From Bugula neritina (taxonomy: Eukaryota; Bryozoa; Gymnolaemata; Cheilostomatida; Bugulidae): a stretch of DNA of 64,000 bases. The stretch spans positions 16,748,222 through 16,812,221 of the forward strand of contig OZ037766.1 of NCBI GenBank assembly GCA_964035545.1, in the 5' to 3' direction. Below, in pieces: positions 23,704-34,148 of the stretch. The notes under the pieces were generated by a model. That model saw only the letters and a program-made list of their open reading frames with translations, did no database searches and was not told where the DNA came from. How positions within the stretch are numbered: position 1 is the stretch's first letter; the number at the start of each line of letters is the position of its first letter. A program made the translations under genes and the position numbers.

Positions 23704-25377
23704 GTGGGGAAGTTCCACTCCGTACAGGAGGAGGATGTAGGGCCCACGCTGGAAACAGCGGACGACGCCCGGGGAGTACCCACTAGAGACGGCAGGGGGC
23801 TGGTGCCTGAACACGTAGCAGAGTTGTACGAGGATGCCTGCGATGGCTGTGAGAGCAAGCGAGAACGCCTGGTGATGGCGCGGCTACTCTCTGAGTACAA
23901 GGACGTGTTTAGTTGCGGCGACCATGACATGGGTCTGACTAAGACTGTCTGTCATGAGATACCCCTGGCGGCGGGGACGGCGCCCATTCGGCAGCCGACC
24001 CGCCGGTTAGGTCCTGAGAAGGAGAGAGAAGTGAGCCGTCAGGTGCAAGACCTTCTGAACCGGGACCTGATTGAGCCAGGCCATGGGGCCTGGAGTTCTC
24101 CAGTCGTCCTGGTTCGGAAAAAGGATGGTAGCTGGAGGTTTTGCGTTGACTATCGCAGGCTGAACAGCGTGACCATCCAGGACGCTTACCCTCTCCCTAG
24201 GATCGATGAGTCGCTCGATGCCTTAGCTGGTAGCAAGTTCCTCAGCACGTTAGACTTGCTAAGCGGGTATTGGCAGGTGCCCCTGAGTCCTGAAGCACAG
24301 GACAAGGCCGCGTTTATAACGCGGGATGGGCTCTAGAAATGGAAGGTGTTGCCATTCGGACTTACGTCCGCACCGGCCACCTTCCAGCGACTCATGGAGC
24401 AGGTCCTGAGTGGGCTGCACTGGAAGACCTTGCTCATCTATCTCGATGATGTCATCGTCATCTCCCCCGACTTCGACACACATGTCAGTCGACTCAGGGA
24501 GGTGTTCGACAGACTTCGAGCTGCGGGCCTGAAGCTCAAGCCCTCGAAGTGTGCATTACTGCAACGCGAGGTTAAGTACCTGGGCCATGTAGTTGGTCGA
24601 GACGGGGTCGCCACCGACCCCGAGAAGGTACGGGCTGTGAGGGACTGGGCCGTCCCTGTCGACCTCCCTGAATTGCGGTCATTCCTGGGGCTGGTAGGGT
24701 ACTATCGTCAGTACATACCAGACTTCGCCGGAATTGCACAGCCGTTAAATCGGCTGACAGCAAAGGGGGTGCGATGGCAGTGGACGCAGGCCGAGCAGAA
24801 GGCATTTGACCACCTGAAGGATCGCCTGGTGGAAGCACCCATCTTGGCGTATCCTGACCCTGCGAAGGAGTACATTTTGGATACTGATGCCAGTAACCAT
24901 AATGTGGGGGCTGTGCTATCGCAGGTCCAAGATGGTCGCGAGGTGGTGGTGGCTTACTATAGCAAGGCCCTGTCGGCGCCTGAGAAGAACTACTGTACAA
25001 CCAGGAGGGAACTCTTGGCAGTAGTCAAGGCGGTCAAACACTTTAGACCATGTCTATATGGGCGTACATTCCGGCTTCGGACGGATCATGCGTCTTTGAT
25101 ATGGCTGTGTCGACGGGCAGAACCATCAAGCCAAGTAGCGCGCTGGCTAGAGATCCTGGCAGAGTTTTCTTATCGGATCGAGCATCGACCCGGTAAGAAA
25201 CACGGTAATGCAGATGGACTCAGCCGCCGCCAGGCAGATGGGTGTAAGCAGTGCCAGAATATCGAGCGCAGGGACGGTGGACCCCCTCGCTCGGACGTTG
25301 AAGCGCAGTTGGGGAAAGCGGGTGTGTACAGCTGGGAAGAAGGGCAACTCCTGCCCGAATCTCCAAGAGACAACTGA
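23704..25377 (+). pseudogene. RT-RNase H of element 2, one in-frame stop, integrase lost
   Basis: The reverse transcriptase motifs are intact: WSSPVVLVRKKDGSWRFCVD, LSTLDLLSGYWQVPL, LPFGLTSAPATFQRLM and the catalytic YLDD. RNase H has ILDTDASNHNVGAVLSQ and the TRRELLAVV segment. A single TAG at 24334-24336 interrupts the frame just before the LPFGL motif. The reading frame is otherwise open from 23704 to 25377. After NADGLSRR the frame ends within about 50 residues, and no HHCC or DDE integrase follows before the 3' LTR, so the integrase has been deleted. Confidence 0.88.
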
Positions 25378-26162
25378 CAGAGAAGTTCTTTCCTTTTCTC
25401 GTCCTAGCGACAACATATCGACGTAACATATTTTAAGAAGAATACCGTTAGGCAGAGTAGCTCTTCCCTCTTCTCTCCTGGCGACGACATACGATGTAGA
25501 CAGAGTAGTTCTTCCCTCTTCTCTCCTGGCGACAACACACCGACGTAAGCAGAGTAGTTCCTCAACCTTGAGCAGTCTCACCCGTGGGTACATCCTAATA
25601 ATAAAACTGTATAAAATAATAAGAAGAAGAAGTAATATTAAAGATTCCTGCATGAAGTAAAAAGTAAATATAAAAGTCAAGATGAAGAAGTCTTTCCTTT
25701 CCTCCTTTTTGGGAATTCGACGGCGATGAGTGTGGATGTTGGTATTAAAGAGACCAGTCAACCCCCTCCATCTCCCCCCTTTGGGGAGATTCCTTCGTAC
25801 TCTCCAACCCCTTTTCCTTCTCTCCCCCTTTGGAGAGATTCCTTTGCCACGCTTGATTCTTCTGGGGACTCCTCGACCCCCATCGCTTGGTTTCGACTAT
25901 ATGAGTGTGAAGCAGTACCTCTCCTTCTCACTAAGTTCATGCTACCCTACATTATTTGGTGAGAGACCCTCTACCCTGTGACGGACCCGGATCGATCGTT
26001 TTACAATATGGAAATCATTTTGAATACATATTTTGTGTTCTCTCATTCCTGTTGTTGTTTTTGGTCTTTTATTTTATTTTATTTTATTTCATTTTATTTT
26101 TCATTTTTATGTTGTCATGCAAGCATCAATCGTAGAGTGTACTTTTCGATAGGTGTGGCGAG
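25378..26162 (+). other. Non-coding 3' internal region of element 2 with short tandem repeats
   Basis: From 25383 to 25560 three partial copies of a pyrimidine-rich unit (AGAGTAGTTCTTCCCTCTTC followed by TCCTGGCGACAACA) occur about 55-75 bp apart. From 25768 to 25850 a CCCCTTTGGAGAGATTCCTT motif is repeated. From 26060 a TTTTATTTTATT run appears. No integrase or envelope motif is seen, and the short open frames overlap in several frames and look random. Confidence 0.6.
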
Positions 26163-26571
26163 TGTGATAGATTTTAGTGGTGCAATCATTATTGTTATTA
26201 ATCGAAAAGGTTCACTCTATATTGTTTATTATATTGTAAGTTCGACCACATCGGCATGTAGCTATGGACAGCAGTGGCACCAATAGTAACCACCAATCAG
26301 GACAGGCACACTAATTGATGGCAGGTGGAGCTAGCTACTCGTAGTTGCAGTGCGCTGAGTAGCTAGCCGGCAGAGCAGCTTGGGACTTCATTTAGAGTAG
26401 TTGTGTATTAAAGCTCACTAATTATGTAATCGTTTCTATTCATGTTAGCAGTAAATAACCTTCTTGTATTCGTGTAAATAATAAAGTTATCTTAGCGTAA
26501 ACAACCTGGTGTAGTGGCTTTGTTTAAGTTGACCCACACATAATAATAGTGAACTGGCAAAATTCACTACA
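26163..26571 (+). repeat. 3' LTR of element 2
   Basis: 409 bp, nearly identical to the 5' LTR (about 7 substitutions, no indel seen), followed by ATAT. Confidence 0.95.
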
Positions 26572-26575
26572 ATAT

Positions 26576-29500
26576 AAACAAGGCGAAGAACGACTAAAAA
26601 TAGGTCAGAGGGATGAAGATCAATTTCCTTGTGAATAAGATATTTGGCCAACTGGCAAGAGAAAACTCTTTTTATTGCGATAGTGCTGTTGGAGTTTAAG
26701 CGCATTGCTATTTCATATGTCGATTTCCTTTAATTTTTGTAATAGCTGTTGATAGCGCCATGGATGAAGTTTTGTTGAAAAACCAGCAAGCCTGTGATCA
26801 GTGTCACAATTAGCACACTGATATGTCTGGTTATATAACACTTTCAACAGGTGGTTCCAGCAAATAATTACAAAATTCAAGTTGATGACACCAATAAACT
26901 TTCTGGTGGATCTTTCTAAAGAATAATAAGTTGGTAATATAGCGATAATTTTTTGAGCAGAGCTTTAGGAAGTGTTGGCCTTTTATGTTGTCTGTCCTAA
27001 CACCAAACTTTCTCAAAAAACTTGACTGCTTCAACTGGGGTAAATATTTCTGCAAAGAGAACTATTTTTGAGGTGGATTATTGCATAATTGTATCATCTA
27101 GATAGAATTAAAATATATCATCAGTTGTTGTGAGTGTTGGTGCAAAGGCATTGATTTTTTTATATTTCCTTGTCACTTTTAACTTTGGAATAAAAAATGC
27201 AATCGCTGATAGCTTATGGTGTTTTTTGTAGATTATTCAACATAGTGAAATCAGTTCTATAGGTATGGGGTTTACACCAGCTTCTTCAAACCAGCAGAAG
27301 GTACATTTTGATGGTGCCCATTCCTTCAAGACGGTTTTCCTACAGACCAGCTATTGAATCACATCCTTGTGGTAAATTGGAGTCAATCAGAATTTGAATC
27401 ACTATGGATAACATCTAAGCCACTAATTGTGTTTATTTTGGCCATTATCGACTGTAGGTTTTATGTAGATATATTTAGTTTAAAATTTTGAGGTGAATTT
27501 AGAGCAAGGAGATTGGAGCAAATCAATTAAAGTACTGTTGGTGCACTAAAGCACCTTTTTGGCTAGGAGCTGCCTGGTTTAAGTGGACAGTAATTACCAT
27601 CAATTCGCAAAAAATCATTTTAATCTAGGGATAAATGTTCATGGCACTTGCACTTTCTTACTCTGACTCATTATTTTTAACCAATCAATCTCTTTCCCTA
27701 GAAGCTTTTTCTTGCAAAGGCACACTATCAGATTTTTTTGTCTGTTTCTTGGTGGCTGAGTTGAAGATGTTGAAAGAGCCTATTAACCTCTCTTGGGTGG
27801 TCCTATCACTTATCAGGGGATTTCTTATCTTGACATAACCTTTGCTAGACGAAGAGCATAGCAAATACATCTGACAGCATGTCTAGATGCAAGGGCTGCT
27901 GCCAAAGCATGCTGCCGCTAGCTATTGCCATCATTAATTTTTAAAATGTAGTTAAGGTCGTGGAAAAGAAGAATAAGGAGAATAGCATGTCATTTATATA
28001 GATTCTAAATACAACATAAAGTAACTGTAGATAATCTTATTTATTTCGTTAGCCATAACCACAACATTTTCTATTTTAAAGTTGATGTTTCTCTAGCCAC
28101 AGAGTTGGATTTAAATCAAATTATATGGCAATAATCATTATCATAATGGGTTCTATTTTCAATGTGACAGGATTTCACTAATTTTACTGATAATAATAGT
28201 GTTTATTGTACCAACAACACTATTGATTGCATTAAATTTACGATGAATATTAGCATTAGCATAAAATCATTATTGTCATTGCCATTATAATCATTATCAG
28301 TGATAATGATTAGTTATAATAATAATCATTAAGCCCCCTTTATAAAGTTATTTTGCCTCTATATTTATCATAATTATTAAAAATTTTTAAAAGATGTTGT
28401 AATCTAAAAGTTAAAAAAAAATTGTGATAGCAATAGCTGTGATGATGATTTCGTGGTGCAAAACTAAGTGATTCTCACATTTTCATTTTAATATTAGTAT
28501 GATAATGTGAATGCTACCTACAAGTGTATATCTACTCTTTACTGTATTTGTAGGTCATTCTGTAGCTTACCAAATGTCACGATGAATTTAACAACTGGTT
28601 TAAGCTATCAGTATTGTGGATGTAACTGTCGCCATTACTGATTACTAATTAGTAAGTGCACAGACAGGTTCAATTGGAATAGATAGTTTTAATAGTGCCA
28701 TAATCATGATTGCATTCACAAATAGTATGAATATAAGTAAATAGTATCACACCATTGATCTTACATCTAAAATAATTGAATTTGTATCATTATATTGAAG
28801 AAGTAATGACTGTCTAGGCTCAAAATTAATATTTATTCCGCCTGTGTATAATTGCAAGAGTGAATGTTACATAATTTTCAAACATAGGACTTGCTATTCC
28901 AGTGTACCTACCATATTTTATGCTCATAACTTGAAAAAATATGTGCCTAATGAATTATCATTCATAGTACAGTAAATTGTGTGCGTGTGGTGTCAGATAG
29001 TTGTTATATCTTGTTTTAAAGTGTCTTACAGTGAGCCTCTACATATGTTTCAGATTTGGTTGATTTGGAAATAGTGGTGTTCTTATTTAAAAGTAGTAAA
29101 ATGGTTCCTAAGCATGACACCTCCCAGATAGATAGCAATGTTCTTTTTCTTTGTAAAAGAGGGCTTTTTCAAGCAATAAGGGTTTTTATGGAAGTAATTT
29201 CACACTTTTTCCTCGTATAGTGTACTTCAATTTGTGTTTTTAACCACTCTTTCAAAAGTGGTCTTGCTGCCTCATCAAATCTGATGATTTAAGTGATCTA
29301 AACTCTTTATTTGTTGACTAATTGTGAAAACATTAAACAGATTTAGTTCTAATAAATTGCTAAACCTGGTGATAAAATGTGAAACTAATAAGATAACAAT
29401 ATGCTTGACTCACAGATTTTTTTTCTCACCGACTCAGTACTAATTATACTCTGTATTGAACAACCCTTAGTTGGTAACTGAGACTGATCTATGGGAAAAA

Positions 29501-30567
29501 TGTAATCGTATACTTAGATGTAATGCATCAGTAATGAACTTTATAAATGTTTGAATTGTAATATTATGTTGTTTAACTTACCATCTCAATTTGTCACAAC
29601 TTTATTTTCATAAGCAATAATAAATGCTGTATAAAGTTTGTTGATCAATAATCTTTAGCTTACAACTAAGATGATATGTAAATTTTATTACTGGATAAAT
29701 TAGTTGTTGAAGCTCATTTTTTTAAAACTAGTTAAGTCCGAAGGTAGCCAGTTCTGTAATAAAGGCATGTAACTACAGCTATCAGTTAGTGCCATTACTT
29801 GACATATAGCTGAAAAAATATCTAGTTGCTAATGCTGCTGTGATATGTAAACAATGTTGCCTTTTTTGTACTCTAATGCACTTAATGAGCACCAATTAAA
29901 ATTTTCCTTTTGTAAGTTTTTTGTATTATGGCATTTAATTTAATTTGGCATCTTATTTCCAGCATCAACTCTACTGGCTGAATATTTTTAGCTACATGCA
30001 GTTCTATATGTATGCTATTTAAATTATCAAAAGGATAATTAATACAAGTTAGTTTTCATTATGTAAAAATCAAGGTTCAAATGACCACTAGGCTTGTAAA
30101 GACTATTTTAATTAGCTATAATCCTACTCCCTTAATGACGTCACTTTGTTTGCAAAACTTGAGTATGTGTGTAGAATTATACTGCGTATCAACTTTTTAT
30201 TTAATTAAACAAGTATATTATGCAATATTTAAATTGCTGTTGGCTAATAAATCTGATAGCTTTGTTTACAGAAACCCTTTGATATTGATAAAGTTTGATA
30301 TTTGCTTATTTCCAGGGACATGAAAGTGATGAAATGACATGATAGCATAAAATATTCATTTTTATCACCATCATATTATTATTTGAGAATAAAATTGTGA
30401 CTTTAATTAATTAAGTTATGTTTTTTTTCAATTTAAATTTACTCTCTGGTAAATATTGAAGTGAAAGCAGAGTTTAATCATTAAGCTATTAATATTGTAT
30501 AATATGGGGTTTGCAAATAGAGCCATTGCTAAAAGTTTCTCTATAGGGCACTAATTTGTAGTAGTGA
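26576..30567. other. Intergenic region upstream of the mucin gene, possible transposon relic at its left end
   Basis: About 4 kb without a supportable gene. On the minus strand 26831-27055 and 27685-27870 give short peptides with ordinary protein-like composition (for example LKQSSFLRKFGVRTDNIKGQ), separated by stops. They could be remnants of an old transposase or other coding sequence, but I cannot name the family. A short palindrome of ATAATCATTATC type lies near 28287-28311. The right end is the upstream region of the mucin gene. Confidence 0.35.
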
Positions 30568-30607
30568 CCAATCACAAGGTTCTTGCTGTCAAGCTGATCT
30601 ATAAAAG
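30568..30607 (+). promoter_or_regulatory. Core promoter of the mucin gene: CCAAT box and TATA box
   Basis: CCAAT is at 30568-30572 and TATAAAAG at 30600-30607. The start codon at 30670 is about 62 bp downstream of the TATA box. With a usual TATA-to-start distance of about 30 bp, transcription would begin near 30630 and leave a 5' leader of about 40 nt. A strong TATA promoter with a short leader suits a highly expressed secretory-cell gene (inference). Confidence 0.65.
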
Positions 30608-30669
30608 CTTTTGCTAAACTTTAACTGGGCATATTATTTTGCGCCACTTGAGGAGAAATTTTTTCAATC

Positions 30670-33600
30670 ATGAGGCGCCTAGGCACTGTCTGCTTAGCTG
30701 TTACAGTGCTGACAGGGTAGGTCACCGAAAGACTAATGTGTTTAATTTAATGCTGTCTAACTTACTCTATAGTTCAGAAAGTATATATAGCTATAACAAA
30801 TGTCTTTATATTATGTTTTGTTTTAATTTTTTGTTGTTGATATTTCAGGCTTATACAAACGACTCAAAGTGCTAGCGAAAGTAAGTTTGCTTAAATAATT
30901 TTTTTAGATTTACAACTTAAAACCACATTTTATAATGTAATTTAGTTTCGGAAATTATTTTCTGTAGTTCTCATTAGTATGTAGGTACTAGGTATAGCCA
31001 TTAGAAGAAGTGTTATTCCAAAAACTTGAACTAATTTATTGTAAAGTTTAGAGTATGATTTAATATTCTATATGGCTTTGTTAAATTTAAATCTGTTTAT
31101 TTTAGATATTTATCTTTTTCTCTAATTTGATAAATCTGTATAATGCTTTCAAAATTATTAATTAGTGAACTCCTCATGCCATAGATTCTGTGTGTTGACT
31201 CAGTGTTTCTGCGTTTGTAGTTCTTACTGTGCCGTTTTTCACTGGAGACTCTTACAATGTGCCAAATTCATTTGTAACCAGCAGCTCTTCAGCTAAAGAG
31301 TATTGTCTGGCATGGAACCAAGGGCAGTATCGCACATTTGATGGCAAAGAGTATACATACCCAAGCAAATGTACATATATATTTGCCAAAGATTGTGAGC
31401 TTCAGACATTTTCAATCTACACAACCAATGGTGAAACATGCTCTCCCACAGAGAAGTGTGTTACTCAAATAGATGTATACATTGGGATGGAGCATGCTCT
31501 GAGTTTAAACAGAGTTAATGGAATTGTCACTGTGAGTATCATTTTGCTATATTACGCGAAATTTTTATTAGTTGTTGGCATAGATAGATAACAATATAGC
31601 GCTTTACTTTATGGTGTTTCATAGAATTTAAAAATATACTGGTAAAAATGTAGACAATATAATTATAATTGTAAGGATGCAGCAAACTTGCAATGCTTCT
31701 TTTATTTTATATAATACTCACACATTTGATTTATATACCTGTACATGTCTGAAAGTGTTTGGTCTGTGTATTATGTGATGGATATGTTTATATGTTTGTT
31801 GTTTTTTTTTATAAAGTTTGATTGCAAACAATATAGTAAAACAAAAAAATATTGTTTTTTCTTCTAATCTTATGGTAGTTCATCGTTCAAATTAGCTAAA
31901 TACCGTTTATTCAGAACCTTCTCAGTGTTTGGTGTTTGTCACAGGTGACCGACAGACTGACAAACTCCCTGGTTGTGGCTCCATCTATTGTGCAAGGCTT
32001 GGTGGTGGAAGAAATCTCTCACTATGTGTTTGTTGAGAGTAAGAAACTTGGCTTCAAGCTGCAGTGGGATGGCTTCAACTACATCAACTTTGAAGTATGT
32101 TAATTATCTAACTGCAACTCTAGAATAATTCTGCTCAGAGTTTATTTTTATAAAAAAGAAAATAATATTTTTCATTGTATTATAAACCCATCAGCAGTAA
32201 TATGCTGTTTTCCAACAGATGTTAGAAATTAATAACAGAAAAAATTTAAATTGAAAAACTTCTTACGAATAATTTGAAAGTACTCCTAAGTTCTGCCTTT
32301 TTTCTATTTGCTGCCATGCTCTATGGTTTATCTTGTATTTGTAATTAATTTGTTTCTGTTTTAAGGTGGATGAAGCTTTGAAGAATAAGACTTGTGGTCT
32401 CTGCGGCTTATATGATGGAAATCCAGACAACGATTTCTTTTTGCAAGACAAGTCTCTGGTTACTAGTCCCTCTACATTTGCCAGCGACTACAAGAAGTCT
32501 GAGCTCACAGGCGGTAGGGTGTTGAACTATGCATTGATTTCAGTCTGGCACTTTCATGTCCTGTAGGCTGGTTGGTGAATAATATATTAAACTGAAAGTT
32601 CAAGATATTTCAAGTTGATGTTAGTCTGGTTTATGTGGCCGGAATTATACTTGCCCTGAAATAACCACTGCGTGATAACAGTCATACATTGATGTGTAAT
32701 ATAGTTTACTTGTTTTGCATTTGAAATTAGATCTGCATAAGTGCTTATAAACAATTTGTTTTTACCAAAAAAGCTGAAATTACCAAAATTAAATGAACTT
32801 CCAATATATTTGGTCAGCCAGTGGGTGCCATTTTAGATTAGTTCTACATTGCACTATGTCAATGAGATCAGAGCATGTCCTCATTGTGGTTAAACATGTC
32901 TGTCATATCCCACGCGCATCTATCTCATGGTCTAGACTTAGGCTCATACTGTTGCAGCCCAATGTCAAGAGAATGTTCTCTATGATTCAACCTGCAACGG
33001 AGATGACCTTGCAAAAGCCCAGGCTTTCTGTCAAGACCTTATGAAGACAGACTATTTGGCTTGCCATGCTGTAAGTGACAATGTTAACATTTTTTTACAG
33101 CTTTGATATATTTTATTTGTATCCTGGATGTGACACTGGTTGGTTGTTTTGGCTGTAAAACTAGCTGCATCGTAAAAGCAAAGCAGTTAAAACTTTAGAT
33201 ATATCAATAAGCTTTATTGGCACTTTACTCAAATTATTTTATTTTGTATATTTTATTCATTTTTTCATTGTTTTATACCAGGTGCTAGAGCCACAATGGT
33301 ACATTAATACTTGTATCTCCAGCCACTGTGCTTCTGGGGAAATTGATGCTTGCACAAGTTTCCAGGCCTACTTTGATAACTGCCAGAAGAAAAATATTAG
33401 AATTGCTGATTGGCGAGCACTCCAGCCTGCTTGCTGTAGGTTTCAAAAGCTCATATATTATGCTAGCAACACACTGCAAGTTGAAATGTTTTATAGCCAG
33501 CTTTACTACTTGCACACACTCTGTTGTCATCCTCTTTTACCAAGTTATTGTATCATTAGAAATTGACTAACCAGCATAATGCTTTCGGCATCCTAGAAAT

Positions 33601-34148
33601 ATGTTTTGTAATATGGAATAACAGAGATTTTTCAAAAAATTAAGTAATGAGATATCTTTTAATCTTTCACATTTCATATTTCTATGTAATAGCATTGGAA
33701 TATGAAAGTGAAAGAATAAATCTTAAGATTTTTGCGTAGCATATACTAGTAGTTAGATAAGAACAAATAACTTATAAATTTGTTTAATGCTTACTTATAT
33801 CTAAAAGAACTATTTTGAATATTACTGACTCTTTTCAATGGCTAATAAGTGTTAAATATGTGGCCATTTTTGATGTCTGTAGGTCGAGTACATGTAGCTT
33901 ATGTTCTTTGTTTCAGCTGTCAAGTGTGATAACGGTATGGTGTACAACCAATGTGGAAGCAGCTGTGAGAGCACTTGTGCTAATCCTAACCCAGTCTGTG
34001 CAGATAACATATGTGTTGATGGCTGCCATTGCACTGATGGCTATGTAAAAGAAGGAAACCGATGTATTAGGAAGGATGAGTGCCCCTGTCAGCACGGCGA
34101 CTCCATCTACCCTAGCATGTCTACTATCAAAAAAGATTGTAATACTTG
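30670..34148 (+). CDS. Mucin exons 1-8: signal peptide and D1 assembly (VWD1, C8-1, TIL1)
   Basis: Exons: 30670-30716, 30849-30880, 31221-31531, 31945-32094, 32366-32513, 32958-33070, 33282-33435, 33917-34148 (residues 1-396). [16 protein letters not shown] plus the next ten residues form a signal peptide. VWD1 (about 40-225) has [16 protein letters not shown] and ends with [15 protein letters not shown]. That segment holds a CGLC (CxxC) motif, which in the D1/D2 domains of VWF and mucins is tied to disulfide multimerisation, and the calcium-site-like NPDNDF. C8-1 (230-318) has regularly spaced cysteines. TIL1 follows ([30 protein letters not shown]). VWD1 lacks the usual GDPH start. Confidence 0.88.

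Larger units (their letters stand above)
22002..26571 (+). mobile_element. Ty3/Gypsy LTR retrotransposon, internally deleted (element 2)
   Basis: 409-bp LTRs at 22002-22410 and 26163-26571 begin TGTGATAG and end CTACA. They differ at only about 7 sites (about 98.3% identity). Flanks show ATAT on both sides (21998-22001 and 26572-26575) as a 4-bp target duplication. The primer-binding site TGGTGGCAGCGGTGGG starts at 22412. Protease and RT-RNase H follow in the internal part, but most of gag and the whole integrase are missing, so the copy must have moved, if it moved in this form, with proteins from another element. The internal coding part is strikingly GC-rich compared with the AT-rich host sequence and with its own LTRs. 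The PPT upstream of the 3' LTR (GATAGGTGTGGCGAG) is weak. Confidence 0.95.

Noticed and set aside
25726-25981. Possible envelope-like frames in element 2
   Set aside because: Short overlapping frames in several phases made of Pro/Ser/Leu-rich low-complexity sequence, with no signal peptide or membrane segment.
30081-30323. Plus-strand 80-codon frame upstream of the mucin gene
   Set aside because: AT-rich composition and no domain; it precedes the TATA box and has no splice link to exon 1.
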